Shown here: positions 1-11,989 of the stretch, piece after piece
How the letters are laid out: every line of letters begins with the position of its first letter
How positions within the stretch are numbered: position 1 is the first letter of the stretch
NCBI GenBank assembly: GCA_019925795.1
Contig: CM034314.1
Span: forward strand, 35,209,774-35,273,773
Length of the DNA: 64,000 nt
Source of the DNA: Dendrobium chrysotoxum
Lineage: Eukaryota > Streptophyta > Magnoliopsida > Asparagales > Orchidaceae
Reading direction: 5' to 3'
The notes under the pieces: generated by a model
What the model saw: the letters and a program-made list of their open reading frames with translations, nothing else
Told to the model about the DNA's origin: nothing
Databases searched by the model: none
Program-made: the position numbers and the translations under genes

Positions 1-1884
1 TTGAGAAGAGATAGCTATATCCAGATTTTTATTCTGACTTATTCTGGTTTGGAAATGTTGGGGATTGTCATTCTTTAACTTGGGAAGATTATAAAAACCC
101 TTAATTTTTTTAACCTAGAATAGTCAAAAATTATTTGAGGAGTCATTATAAGTCTAAATCACAAACTATCTTCTTCATAACATAGATATTATTATGCTTT
201 AGTTTTACTATTTTTTTAATAATTTTTGGTCTTAAGTGACCTTCCTTTAGATATTGACACTTATTGGTACAAGTGCGGATTTTGGGACCTTTAGGTATTC
301 GTATTACAAATTGATTTCACATGAATGTTTTAGGCATGCTTAACTAATTTATTAATATTTTTGTATAATTTTTGAATTTTTAAAATTAAAGAAACAAAAA
401 AATTTAGACAAATTTTATGTTTAAAAAAAATTTAAATAATTGGTGTAATAAAATTTTATTATAAACCATTTTCCACTAATAAAAAAAACTTTTTAAAAGC
501 CATTCTACCCTTTATTTTTGTTAACACATAGTTGGAAGGAAAAATTGAGGAAAAATGAGAGGAGTGAGAAAGGGAAAGTCTGGCTTTGGAGGTCTTAGAG
601 CTATTTTTGTCCATCGGCTCAAATGGGAAACGTGTTTGTCTTGAGATAGGTCACACTATGCATATCTCAATTTTCAAAAATATGTAATTTTACTAATTTT
701 TTTAATTAAAATTTTATTTTTTTATCAAAAAATGGGGATAACTTTGCACTAGTAAAACATTCTCTGTGTAACTTTTATATTTGTTATAGAGATAAAGATT
801 ATGAAGATTTTGAATAGTTTCTAGAAATTTTACAAGTAGGGCATTGGAATTTGTAGGACTTTTATTAAATAAAAAATTATCTAGATGCTAAAAAAGTAAT
901 ATTATAGTTCAATTAAAGTCTTAAAATAGTGTTCTACATGATCTCTTGTAATTTGATTGTTTATTGAAAATATCCATTTTTGCTTAGAAGGAATTCTTTT
1001 GACTATCGTTATACAAAACTATGTAATTCTAACACATGCTTAATTACGCTTTAACTATTATGATATGATGAAAATGAGCATATATGCTAAAATTATATTT
1101 GTTGGGAGACATAAGAGGTCTGAATCCTTTAAGATTTTATCTATGTCAGGGAATATTATAGTTCCTATAAGGCATGTTTTGGTGGCTATATTTCATGTTC
1201 TAGTGCCTACGGGCATGTTCTAGTACTATAAGCACAAAAGAGAGTTATAAGGGACAAAAATCCTTTGAGATTTTATCTAGGACCAAGGCATATTACATGA
1301 ACTACCTTGTGATATGAATTATTCTATGATATCAATTTTAAATTATTAATTTGCTCAACATTATTATTTAAATTATTGGATAACTGCTACACTATGATTA
1401 TATTTTTTAGTGCAGTGATTTATTAGACTGTATTTAACTAGTTTTAAATATGCAACAAAATGTTTAATAAAAGAATTTAGAAATTTAAATTGGTTTGTGT
1501 GGCTTGCAGAGCAAATGTAGCTCACTATGGTTTAGCTTCTAATTTTTAAGGATCTTGGAAAGAGAACAAACTTATTAATTAGCAGTTCAAGATCAAATTC
1601 AAGTTGATAGGTATTTCTTTATTTTGACTTTTGAATGGTCATGGCTAATTTATCATTCAATTTTGTAGCCTTTATTTGTAGCCAGTACCATAATGTAAAT
1701 ACATTTGGATGACATGAAGGAAATCTTGTGGATGGGTTTATTTTTAGTACTTGGATGTTTTTAGTAACTCTATTGACTATTATTTATTTTAAAGTTTATA
1801 TTTGAAAACAATTTAAACATTACAAAACTAGATCTTGGGATTTGCCTATCATAACTCAGCATGATAGGACCTATCCTGGTCTAG
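1..1884. other. AT-rich flank without recognisable gene
   Basis: No reading frame of useful length and no retroelement protein motif was found on either strand. A degenerate direct repeat is visible: a block of about 28 bases at 1123-1150 recurs at 1259-1288 (offset 136), with shorter echoes of CATGTTCTAGT nearby. The stretch abuts a truncated LTR, so it may be an insertion or the other side of a deletion. Origin unknown. Confidence 0.5.
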
Positions 1885-2460
1885 TTTAGTTGACATTATC
1901 AAAGAAAACAATTTTATGTAATTTTTGCTCTATGGAAAACTAAATTCATTGTTCTAAACATATTGTGTGTGATGTAAAGCTTAATTTACGAAAGTAGAGT
2001 CTATCTCTTGCCACAAATAATGTTATTTTTGATTACTCACATCCTAAGGAGATATAGTCATTTTAGTGGAGTGAAAACATCACTTTAAACTCATACAAGC
2101 TCAACAGAGATCTAAGAGTGCATTAGCTCTTATTCACAACATATTATAGGAGAGTTAACTTAGGTAAACATGTCTTTCATCAACATCATAAGTTTAGAAC
2201 ACTTCTATTTACTAAATTATCACTTTAAGAAATTGTAGTAGGAACTTTAGAAACTTCTTTTTCATTCAGCTTGGTAGGATAAATATAGTGATTTGAGTAG
2301 ACAATATTCAGGTAACTCTTGGATAGTTTAGTTCCTCATGGGAATGACACTCTACTCGAACTTTATTATTTGAACGACACGTACACTTGCATATCAATCA
2401 ATTTTGCTTAATTTAGAACTGACATATTTTTATTGCAAGTTTAGCACAAAAGGCTATCAA
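1885..2460 (+). repeat. Gypsy-1 5' LTR, right part only
   Basis: Aligns by eye with the right end of the LTR at 46486-47996. Shared landmarks include TCATACAAGCT, GAGAGTTAACTTA and the terminal GCACAAAAGG...TCA. The left two thirds are missing, and about 140 bases present at 47440-47580 are absent here. The left limit is approximate. The block with a GACACTCTACT-like stretch followed by GTACACTTGCATAT is typical of Athila/Tat LTR ends. Confidence 0.7.
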
Positions 2461-2464
2461 GTTT

Positions 2465-2482
2465 TGGCATCATTACCAGGAA
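2465..2482 (+). other. Gypsy-1 primer binding site (tRNA-Asp type, decayed)
   Basis: TGGCATCATTACCAGGAA lies a few bases after the LTR end. Athila/Tat elements use TGGCGCCGTTGCCGGGGA, complementary to tRNA-Asp. Most differences are transitions of the kind expected from cytosine methylation decay. Confidence 0.65.
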
Positions 2483-2689
2483 ACTAAATATTATCCTATT
2501 ATTTAATCTATATTATTAAAAGAAGTGCATATTTATATTAATTTTTGTTATTTAAATGTTTTATTTTGCTTTATTATGGAGTTATATTTATTTTTTGTTA
2601 AACTTTTGAGCTATTTGACATAATTTGAATTACTTTTACTTCACAGTGCATTTGCATTTTTTGTTTATGGTTGTGTATGCATAGTAGAG

Positions 2690-4150
2690 TTCGAAAGGGA
2701 AATAAGTTATTTGAATTAGAATTAGAGAGAAACCTTGCAAAACTTAGAAATACAAAAATTACTTCCTCTCTGGAGATGGCCTAACCTAATAAGGAGCATA
2801 ACCCATGTAGACCTCTTAGAGAGTATGACAATCCCATGATAGAGGGTATCCACCAGAGTATTCGTAGGCCAAACATCTATTCCAACAACTTTGAACTCAA
2901 ATCCATGATCATCAAAATGGTCTAGAATTCATAGTTTAAGGGAACTTATATCATGTATTCCAACATACATTTAGTCATCTTCTTGGAGATTTGTAGTACA
3001 TTTAAGTATAACAGAGTCTCTATTGAAGTTGTTAGACTTCATTTGTTTCCCTTTTCTCTACAAGATAGGAAAATTTTGTTTGAATTCTTTATCCCCATGA
3101 TTCATCACCACTTGAAATAATCTGGCCAACAACTTCTTTGCTAAGTATTTCCCTTCTTTAAAGACATCCAAGCTTAGGAATGATATTACTTCATTTATCC
3201 CTATTGATGGAGAGTTAATTTATGAATGTTTGGAATGATTTAATGATTTTCTTATGAAATGCCCCCGTATGCCTTGCCTAATTTGTTGAATATTCATTTC
3301 TTTATAATAGGTTCGTAGGATCGCTAAGATCAATCATAGATGTGACCGTTGGATGGCCATAGATGTCCAAGCCCTTTAATGAATCTTATGCATTAACAGA
3401 GGAGATGGCCACAAATAACATTAAATGGAAATCATATAGAATGAATCCTAGGAAAGTTTTTAGTCAATTATGACTGTCCAAGTAGCAGGAATTTCTTGGA
3501 AGTTGGACAACCTTGGTGTTAGTTTGTCCTCAGGACTATCCTTGCAATTAAAAGAGTCAATCTTTAGTCCATCTAGTGATTCAACTATTTAAGGTGCGAA
3601 AACTTTAAATGTCATTAATAACAAAATAACTCCTAATCAAACACCTACAATCTAAGTTGGATGACACATGGAACAATAATAATATGGGAAACTAATGGAA
3701 TTATAATCAACCGAACACTATAGGATCTTGGAACCACCCTCAATAGCAATTTGGAAATCCTAGACCCAATTATCCCTTCAAGTTTCAATTCGAATAACCA
3801 ATTTAAGGCTAATAAGCCATCTTTGAAGGATTTAGTATTACAAACGGGGACTTAGCTACAGAGTTAAGTTGCTATCAATCGAAACATAAAAACTAATTAT
3901 TGCAACTAGCCAATTCAAGCAATAGTTGACTTCAAGCTACCTTGCCTAGCACTGTAGAAATCAACCCTAATGAGAAGGGCAAGGAGCATTGTAATACCAA
4001 TTAATTGAGTAGTATTAAAGAATTAAGAGATACCATTAGAGATAGAGAGTAACCCCAAGAGGAATTTATGTTAGAAGAAATTGTAGATACTAACTAGCCT
4101 AAGGAGCATCTTAAGTCTATTAAAGAAGATTATAAACCCATTAGAAAGGT
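2690..4150 (+). pseudogene. gag: Gypsy-1 gag remnant
   Basis: Gag would form the retroelement's virus-like particle. No long frame survives, but conceptual fragments match Athila/Tat gag in order: an N-terminal LREYDNP segment near 2815, an LFPFSLQDR core near 3040, and a C-terminal proline run PPPPFP near 4160 that marks the passage to protease. Stops and frameshifts occur throughout. It belongs to the oldest layer of the nest. Confidence 0.6.
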
Positions 4151-4790
4151 TATAGAGAGGCCACCACCACCTTTCCCCTAATGTTTAATTAAAAAGAATT
4201 TGGATAGGTAGTTTTCTAAGTTCTTAGATGTGTTAAAGAAGTTGACCATCAATATCCCCTTTACAGAAGCCTTAGAACAAATGCTTGTGTATGCCAAGTT
4301 TATGAAGTCAATCTTCAATAAGAAGAGAAGACTAGATGAATTTGAGACTGTAGCCTTAACTGAGGAGTGAGTGCTATTTTTTAAAAGAAACTCCTTAAAA
4401 AGCTAAAGGACCCTGGTAGCTTTAAAATTACTATGGCTATAGAGGATAAATTCTGTGTAAGGGCATTTTACAACTTAGGAGCCAATGTAAACTCAATGCC
4501 TTGATCCTTTTTTAAGAGGTTAGATAAAGGAGAGGTCTAACCCCCAATAGTTTTCCTTTAGCTTTCTTGTGATCTTTCACTTATCCATAGGGGGGAGTGA
4601 AAAACGAGCTGGTTAAGTTTGATAAATTCATTTTCCCTATAGATTTTATTATTTTGGATATGGATGAGGATATTGAAATACCTAACATTTTAGGAAGACC
4701 TTTTCTAGTAACTAGTCGGGTTAGAATTATTGTCTATAAGGGAGCTAACTATGAGAGTTGAGACCATGAGATGGCCATTAAGGTGCTAAA
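4151..4790 (+). pseudogene. pol: Gypsy-1 protease region remnant
   Basis: Fragments match the Athila/Tat region upstream of and through the aspartic protease: PFTEALEQM, YAKFMKSIFNKKRR and FETVALTEE near 4255-4370, then NLGANVNSMP near 4470, then ILGRPFL near 4690. The usual catalytic Asp of the D-L-G-A-S motif is Asn here, so the enzyme is dead even apart from the stops. Confidence 0.65.
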
Positions 4791-5688
4791 GTCTATGAAG
4801 TTTAATAGAGGCCAAAGTGAGGATAGCCTTAGAGTTGACTTGGTTGAGGCATTCGTGGAGGAGTGTGTGGAGAAACTTTTGATTGATAATGCTTTAGAGT
4901 TATCTTGGATTGACGAGGAGAATAGTGAGGAGTATAAAGAGTATATTCATTTGATTGGTTAGACCTCTAGGTTCTTCAGGGAGAAGTTTAAGGTTTGGAT
5001 AATTCATTTATGGGAAGATTTTTGAGACCATCTATGAAAGTGGCACCTGATCTTGAGAATAAAGCCCTACCCACCCATCTTAAGTATGCCTTCTTAGGTG
5101 AGAAATCAACTTTGCATGGCATCATTTCTATAGAGTTAGGAGAAGAACATGAAGGCAAGTTAACTAGGGTTCTTAGAGATCATAAGGAGGCTTTTGGTTG
5201 GAAAATTATAGATATTTAGGGTGTTACATAAACCTTTTGAATGCATAAGATTTTGATGGAAGAAAATTCCTTAACAAAAGCCAATCCCTAAAGAAGATTG
5301 AACCCATCTATGAAAGAGATGGTAAAGAAGGGAATCCATAAGTGAATAAATGTAGGTATTAATACCCAATCTTTCATAGTTCCTTGGTAAGTCCTATCCA
5401 CTATGTCCTTAAGAAAGTAGGCCTAACAGTAGTGACCAATAAGCATAATGGGTTGATTTCTACTAGGATAGTGAATGGGTGGAGGATTTGTTTATATTAT
5501 AGGAAACTAAATAAGGCCACTAAGAAAGTTCAATTTTCCTTGCTTTTTTTGACCTTATTCTAGATATATTGGTAGGGTATTCATTTTATTATTTCCTAGA
5601 TTGGTATTAAAGTTATCATCAGACTCTTGTAGCACCTAAGGACTAGGACAAGACCATCTTTGCTTGTCTTAATTGGACATTTCTCTTA
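4791..5688 (+). pseudogene. pol: Gypsy-1 reverse transcriptase, N-terminal part
   Basis: Two open stretches remain, at 4771-4962 and 4995-5219. The second has the pre-RT signature LPTHLKYAFLGE and a DHKEAFGWKI segment. Later fragments include MHKI near 5240, RI-NGWRICLYYRKLN near 5470-5510, and a KTIFACL equivalent of the KTTFTCP motif near 5650. The frame stops at the gypsy-2 LTR. The next RT portion, including the catalytic DD block, does not reappear on the far side, so it was deleted at that junction. Confidence 0.7.
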
Positions 5689-5794
5689 AGAAGAAATTTT
5701 ATTATTATTTATAGGTAAAATTTTGAGTGAACATGTGTATTTTAGCTGAAGTTGTGCAAGTAATTCATAAGAGAAAGATAAGAATTTGCTAACT

Positions 5795-6225
5795 CTATAC
5801 TAGCGCCACAGTGCCAGACTAGTAATGTTGTAGCACCTTTAATGCCCTTACACAAGATTAGAGAATCATGGTGCTTTGTGTTCTATCATTATGCCATAGT
5901 GAAACAGCATCCATTACCACAGTTCTATCAGCACTTCAGTGCCACAAAAGGAACATCATGGTGATTTGTGTTATATAATATTTGCAAATCAATGACTCAG
6001 CAACGACATCTTGAGCGTCGCAGCGCCAAATCATGCTTCTAAGCTCTAAGATTCTAAATCTCTTACAGCACCATAACATAGAAGTTAGAAGTGGTTTACT
6101 AGGAAATATTACATTGGTCTATCACAGTGCCACCACGAAGAAAACTCATGAACACCATGGCACTAGTTCATCAGTATAATGCCATGGTGCCACCAATTCT
6201 AGCACCATGGCACCTAAGTCATTTT
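5795..6225. promoter_or_regulatory. GCACCATGGTGC-type motif array in gypsy-2 U3
   Basis: More than a dozen near-palindromic variants of GCACCATGGTGC or AGTGCCACGGCAC occur here, for example AGCGCCACAGTGCC at 5803, AACACCATGGCACTAG at 6153 and ATGCCATGGTGCCACC at 6179. The array ends directly before the LTR TATA box, where enhancer elements would lie. A regulatory role is inferred from position. Confidence 0.55.
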
Positions 6226-6237
6226 TTATGTATTAAG

Positions 6238-6246
6238 TATAAATAG
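6238..6246 (+). promoter_or_regulatory. Gypsy-2 5' LTR TATA box
   Basis: TATAAATAG follows the motif array. The 3' LTR has the same sequence at 23009-23017 in the same context, so it is a shared LTR promoter element. Confidence 0.65.
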
Positions 6247-7083
6247 CCAACTTTTTATTCTATTGATGGTAGGTCATCATGTTTTTATTAATCAAAATAG
6301 TAGAAGGAGAGGGAGATAGGGTGGAGAGTGTTTTTGTGTAAAGGAATTCACTACGGGAAGCATCTACTATTTGAAAGTGATTATAAAAGCCATTTTAGGA
6401 TATATTTTCTCTATTTATACTCTTGTAATTATTTATGTTATTTGAAATGAAATATATTTTGAGTAAAATCAATTCTATGGCTAGCTAAGCTTCTTATTTT
6501 GGGCTTATGATATGAATAAATGGTGTTGTTCTTAATGTAGCCTATTATTTGTGAAATAATTTATGATTGTTATCAATTACTCTCAAACTTCATTTGATTT
6601 ATACAATGTCCATTTATGGAATTAAAATCTAGTGTGATTCATTACTTCTATGAAGAAATGTTGGAACAATTAGGAGAGTTGAGATTGAACACTTTCATGC
6701 CTAAATATAAGATGAATATGATTCTAGATGTAATCCTTGTAGAGAGATGAAAACCTTTCTTTACACCCTTACTAGCTCAATAGAGATCTAAGGGTACATA
6801 TGATCTAATTCCTAACTAACTTAAATGAGCATACTTGGAAAAAATGTAACTTAGTTCATTATCATGAGTCCAAGATGTCTTTTATTCTAATTATCTTCAT
6901 CTTTTTAACATTTTTAGTTATTTTGGAACCTCACCTTCATATTGCTCAATAAGATAACTCTATTTTTTATGTATGCAATACTGTAAACATTCATATAGTA
7001 CACTATTTCTTTTGGATCAAAACTCTTCTGATATTCTTCATTACTTGATTCACATGTGCTTACATAGCGATAAAGACACTAAT

Positions 7084-8252
7084 TGTAACACTCCATGATC
7101 TACATTGGAAGAATTACATCTGTCTTCCATTTTAACAATTTAACTAGAGTTTACTAATGAATAGTGGGAAAAAATATGATTACATTTTTATCTTCTCCGG
7201 AGCTTCATATCATAGGATCAATACCCTTTCATAAAAATATGTAAAACCATGTAATGAGCACATAGCCCAACAAGTAACTAAAATTTTATAACTAAAATAA
7301 TACAAGATAAAAGAGAATAATATGTTATAAATTATATAAAGAAATATATGCATTAATGTCTATACTGATTATCTTCATCAATTTATTCTTTTATAGTTCA
7401 TCACATCTCAATCCATTACATCATCAATCACGGTATCAATAACAGTCAACAGTACTAATGCTAGTAATAATATTAGTATCATGATAAATAATATTAAATA
7501 GTATTAATGATAGTAAATAGTATTAGTATTAGTCACAATATCACTACAGTGTTCTTAACAGTGTTGGTATCAATATTAAGATATTCTTTAAGTGTATCTT
7601 AAGGGTATCTTACTCCTGAACTTATAACTCCCAACCAATCACCCCTTATAGTGCCCAATCAATATACTCCTTATAACTTCTCTTGAATCGCATGAATCAG
7701 TCACCCTGACTCTTTATAACTCCTGATGAATCTCCAGCTCCTTATGACTCACAATCAGTGAATCACATGAATTAGTAGGATATCACTTGGAGTTATCATA
7801 TCATGTATCTGACATCATTCAATAGTTTATTTAAAATGAAATAAAATTATATCAAATTATTTAGAGTGATCAAATCTATAATATATCCAAACTTGCATGG
7901 TGAAAGCTTATGAAATCAAGAGATAATACATTTTTGATAGATTTAGGAGTGATAAATTTTGTAGAATTAAAATCATTGAAAATAGAAGTAAGAGCTTAGT
8001 TACTTGCGCTGAATAGAATAAAATTTATAATAGGAATGAATAATAAATATGATCCAAGGACCTTTCTCTATCCTCTCTCTTTTTCACCTCTTTCAATTTC
8101 TTTCTTCAAAATTAAGCTAGGGATTTTGTGGGGTGAGGCAAAGATATGTATAGCCTAGTACCACAACGCTGATCATATCAGTGCCAAAGCACTTTACTTT
8201 AGATTTTTCATATTTTTCAAGAAAAAATATTTTACATATTTGAGTTATTACA
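7084..8252 (-). repeat. LTR of TRIM-like element (left copy, 3' LTR)
   Basis: Direct repeat of 8471-9604 at high similarity, with shared landmarks such as CGGAGCTTCATATCATAGGATC and ATCCAAACTTGCAT. Indels and many transitions separate the copies, so the insertion is not recent. Confidence 0.65.
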
Positions 8253-8313
8253 ATCTCCCCACCTTTGAAAAAAATATCATCAAATGTCATACCTAACATT
8301 TTTATACCAATAT

Positions 8314-8346
8314 GAGAGAGAGAGGGAGAGAGAGAGAGAGAGAGAG
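8314..8346. repeat. (GA)n microsatellite
   Basis: About 33 bases of GA repeats with one GGG interruption, inside the short internal region of the TRIM-like element. Confidence 0.95.
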
Positions 8347-8470
8347 TATGCTCAATACAAAATTTTAAACTCAAATTAGCTAATTATAAATCACAAATCA
8401 CATTTTTATTCTACTCATAAGCTTTAGTTATATTTCAATTCTTCCAATAACCATTTCTTTGATATAATTT

Positions 8471-9604
8471 TGTCACACTCCAGGATTTATATTAAAATAA
8501 TTTCATCTATCATCCATTTTAACCATTTAACTAGAACTTACTAATGAACAGTGGAAAAAATATATGATTAAATTATTATCTTATCCGGAGCTTCATATCA
8601 TAGGATCCTTACCCTTTCCTGAAAATATGTAAAACCACATAATGAGCACATAGCCCAATAAATAACTAAAATCTTACAACTTAAATCAATACAAGATAAA
8701 AGATAATAATATGCTATAAATCATATAAAAATATATATGCATTAGAATCTATACTAATTATCTGCATCAATTTATCCTTCTATAGTTCATCACATCTCAA
8801 TCCATTACATCATCAATCATAGTATCAGTAAAAGTCAAAAGTAATAATGCCAGTAATAATATTAGTGTCATGATCAATAACATTAAACAGTATTAATGAT
8901 AGTAAATAATATTAACGTCAATCATAATATCAGTATAGTGTTCTTAGTAGTGTCAGTATCAGTATACAGATAATCAATGAGTGTATCTTAAGAGTATCTT
9001 GCTCCTACACATAGAAATCCCAAAAAATTATCCCTTATAACTCTCAATCAATATACTAGTTATAACTCCCCTTAAATCACGTGAATCAGTCACCCAGACT
9101 CCTTATAAATCCCGATCAATCTATAGCTCTTTATGACTACCAATCAGTGACTCATGTGAATTAGTAGGATATCACATGGAGTAATCATATCATGTATCTA
9201 ATAACATTTAATAGTTCAATTAAAATGTAATAAAATTATATTAAATCCTTCAGAATGATCAAATATATAATATATCCAAACTTGCATAGTGAAAGCTTAT
9301 GAAATCAAGAGATAATGCAATTTTGATAGAAATTATAGAATTAAAATCATTGAAAACAAAAGTAAGAGTTTAGTCACTTACCATGAATAGAAAAAAATCT
9401 ATAACAGGAATGATTGACAAATATGATCCAAAAACCTTTCTCTCTCCTCTTTCTTCTTCCCCTCTTTTAATTTCTTCCTAGCATAAAAATCAAGTGAGGG
9501 AGTTAGTGGGGTAAGGAAATGATACATATATATATATATATACTATTTATGGCCTAGTGCCACAGCGCTCTACTTTAGAGTTTTCATATATTTGAGTTAT
9601 TACA
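8471..9604 (-). repeat. LTR of TRIM-like element (right copy, 5' LTR)
   Basis: Second copy of the direct repeat. It contains a (TA)n run at 9526-9542 that the left copy lacks. Confidence 0.65.
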
Positions 9605-9647
9605 TTTATCATATCACCCATCAAGTTTTATGCACCATTGTTGGGGA
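9605..9647 (+). other. Gypsy-2 5' LTR tail and primer binding site
   Basis: After the TRIM-like element the gypsy-2 LTR tail resumes for about 20 bases, followed by TGCACCATTGTTGGGGA at 9631-9647. Compared with the tRNA-Asp-type site of Athila/Tat (CGCCGTTGCCGGGGA core), every core difference is G-to-A or C-to-T, as expected from methylation decay. Confidence 0.7.
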
Positions 9648-9819
9648 ACTACAAGTGTATTTTGTGCATATTTCTCTATATTACTTAAAATGTTTCACTT
9701 TTAATTGTACTTTTTTTGTTTAATTTGGATTGATCATTTTACTTTTTAACTAGTCACTTGTTTTTGTTGATTTTTTTCTTTTTGTTGCATTTGATCATTT
9801 GTTTGTAGTTTGTGTATTC

Positions 9820-11330
9820 ATAGCAGATCCAATTAGGGACTCTTATTTTTTCACTTAGAGATAGAAAGGACCTTTCCAAAAAGAATTTAGCTATAGAAAT
9901 TGTTGAACCAAATCGATATTAGGACCAACCCATATCACTTAGGGAATATGCCAATCCATTTGTAGATGAAATTTATTAGAGCATCAATAAATAAGCCATC
10001 AAAAAATAATATTTTGAATTAAAACATGTAGTTATCCAAATAATTTAAGACTCTCTGTTTGTAAGAACACATATTAAGGAACTCAACTTATATTTATCTA
10101 ATCTCTTAGAGACTTATGCAACACTCAAGTATAACGGAGTCAGCGATGATGCCATTAAACATTATTTGTGCCCTTTTTCTCTAAGGGACAAGGCTAAGAT
10201 GTTATTAAATTCCTTACCCCCATGCTCTATATCCAGTTGGAATCAGTTAGCACATAGATCCCTAATAATGTAATTTCCACCCTCAAGAACTATAAAGCTT
10301 AGGAATGATATTACCTCATTTTCCAAATTTAATAGAGAGCCAATTTATGAGACCTTGAAAAGCTTTAAGGAGATGCTCAAAAAGTATCGTCGCTATGCTT
10401 TGCTTGTTTGGTTGGTGATTCAGACAATTTATAATGAACTTGTAGGGTCCCTTAGGTTAATAAATGATACGATAGCTTGAGGATCTATGATGTCAAAACC
10501 TTTTGAAGAGGCTTATTCCTTGATAGAGAAATATAACAAATAGTTTTTAGTGGCCATCTGATAGGGTGATTCTTAAGAGAGTAGCAAGTATCTATGAGTC
10601 TAGTGTTCTTTCTATTTGGAGTGCTCAGGTATAGCTATGTCTAAGAAGTTAGATAATCTTGGAGTTAGCATGACCTAAAGATCACCTATGCATTTAGATA
10701 AGAATCTCTTAAATTTTGTTAATTATTCTAATGCTCAAGGGATAGAGAATGTGAATTTGATTGAAAAAGAAAAAAATCCCTATTTGAGCACATACAATCC
10801 AGGTTGGGGGAACCACAAAAATTTTAATTGTAGTAATAATAATGGTGGAAATTAGTAGAATGCAAATCAATCTTATCTTGTACGATATTGGAATAATCCT
10901 TAGTAGCTTGTAATTAACCTTAGGCATTCTTATCCCCCAGGATTTAATCAAAATAATCAACATAAAGATAGAAAAATGCCTCTCGAAGATTTAGTGCTTC
11001 AAATGGGGAATCAATTGCAAAGTCAAGTTGCTACCACATGGAACATAAAAAACTAAATCGAGTAGCATGCTGGTTTGATTAATTAAAAATCTCATGATTG
11101 GTATCACAATAGTGTTGAAAAGAATTTGGAGGAACATTACAAAATTATTCAATTAATGAGTGTGAAAGATTTGGCAGACCACACTATGGAAAAAGAGCAA
11201 ACGTAGGAGAAAATTATGAAAGAAAAGTGTTCAGTTACATACCCACTTATAGAACACCCTAAACTAATTGAGGAAACTAAAAGACCTATTAGGAAGGTTG
11301 TAAAGAGACCACCACCACCTTTTACCTAGA
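9820..11330 (+). pseudogene. gag: Gypsy-2 gag remnant
   Basis: Broken in all frames, but fragments match Athila/Tat gag: LREYANPF near 9930, LFPFSLRDKAKMLLNSLPP near 10170-10230 and RPPPPFT near 11315 at the gag-protease boundary. A polar stretch at 10740-10960 corresponds to the Asn/Gln-rich part of this gag. No zinc knuckle is seen, as is usual in this lineage. Confidence 0.65.
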
Positions 11331-11985
11331 GGCTGATTAAGCAAAATTTGGACAAGCAATTCTCTAGGCTTTTGGATGTAATCAAAAAATTAATAATTAA
11401 AAATCCCTTCATAGAAGCCTTACACCAGATGCCCACCTATGCTAAATTCATGAAAGACATCCTTATTAAGAAAAGGAAACTTAGGGAATTTGAGACTGTA
11501 GCATTGACTAAGGAACATAGTGTTGTCATAAAGAAGAAACTACTATAAAGTTAAAGGATCTTCATTATTTTACCATTTCAATGAGTATAAGGGACAAATT
11601 TGGTGGAAGAGTACTTTGTAATTTAGGTTTAGTATCAATCTTATGCCTTAGTCCATTTTTAGGAGGTTAGATTTAAGAGAGGTCCAACCCAACATATTAA
11701 CCCTTCAACTTGATGATAGATTATTTACTTGTCCTATAGTGTGGTTGAGGATGTTCTTATTAAGGTTGATAAATTTATCTTCCATATAGATTTCATTATC
11801 TTGGATATGGAGGAGGATAGGGAGATAATCATTATCTTAAGGAGTCATTTCCTAAAAAAAGGTAAGTCTATGATAAATGTCCATAAAGAGGAGCTTACCA
11901 TGAGAGTTAAGGACCAAGAAGTGACTATTGATATGCTTAAATCCATGATGTTTCTAAGTGATAGAAATAAATATTGCTTTTAGGT
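11331..11985 (+). pseudogene. pol: Gypsy-2 protease region remnant
   Basis: An open stretch at 11348-11548 reads QFSRLLDVIKKL, ALHQMPTYAKFMKDIL and FETVALTKE, the standard block before the Athila/Tat protease. A second at 11729-11983 has VEDVLIKVDKFIF and DFIILDMEEDREI, then ELTMRVKDQEV. The D-L-G-A-S active site near 11620 has lost its Asp, and the L-G-R-P-F-L block is altered to L-R-S-H-F-L. Confidence 0.7.
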
Positions 11986-11989
11986 CAAT

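Larger units (their letters stand above)
5689..7083 (+). repeat. Gypsy-2 5' LTR (main part)
   Basis: Matches 22435-23413 from its first bases. The start is approximate because the TG end has decayed. It holds a TATA box and a motif array (listed separately), then a leader and a tail with TAGCTCAATAGAGATCTAAG that matches the gypsy-1 LTRs. It is broken at 7083 by a minus-strand LTR element and resumes at 9605. Confidence 0.7.
7084..9604 (-). mobile_element. Short LTR element with tiny internal region (TRIM-like)
   Basis: Two direct copies of about 1.15 kb (7084-8252 and 8471-9604) are separated by only 218 bases. Both start TGT(A/C)ACACTCC and end GAGTTATTACA, giving TG...CA ends. On the minus strand the gap begins with a purine tract (AAGGTGGGGAGATT, at 8253-8270). 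It ends beside a TATATCAAAG block that may be a decayed initiator-Met primer site. No coding capacity is visible. Flanks CTAAT and TTTAT are a poor duplication. The element splits the gypsy-2 5' LTR. A simple tandem duplication is the alternative. Confidence 0.6.

Noticed and set aside
7084..9604. Plain tandem duplication of 1.4 kb.
   Set aside because: TG/CA ends, a PPT-like tract and a possible primer site at the correct sides favour an LTR pair. The duplication reading is kept as the alternative.
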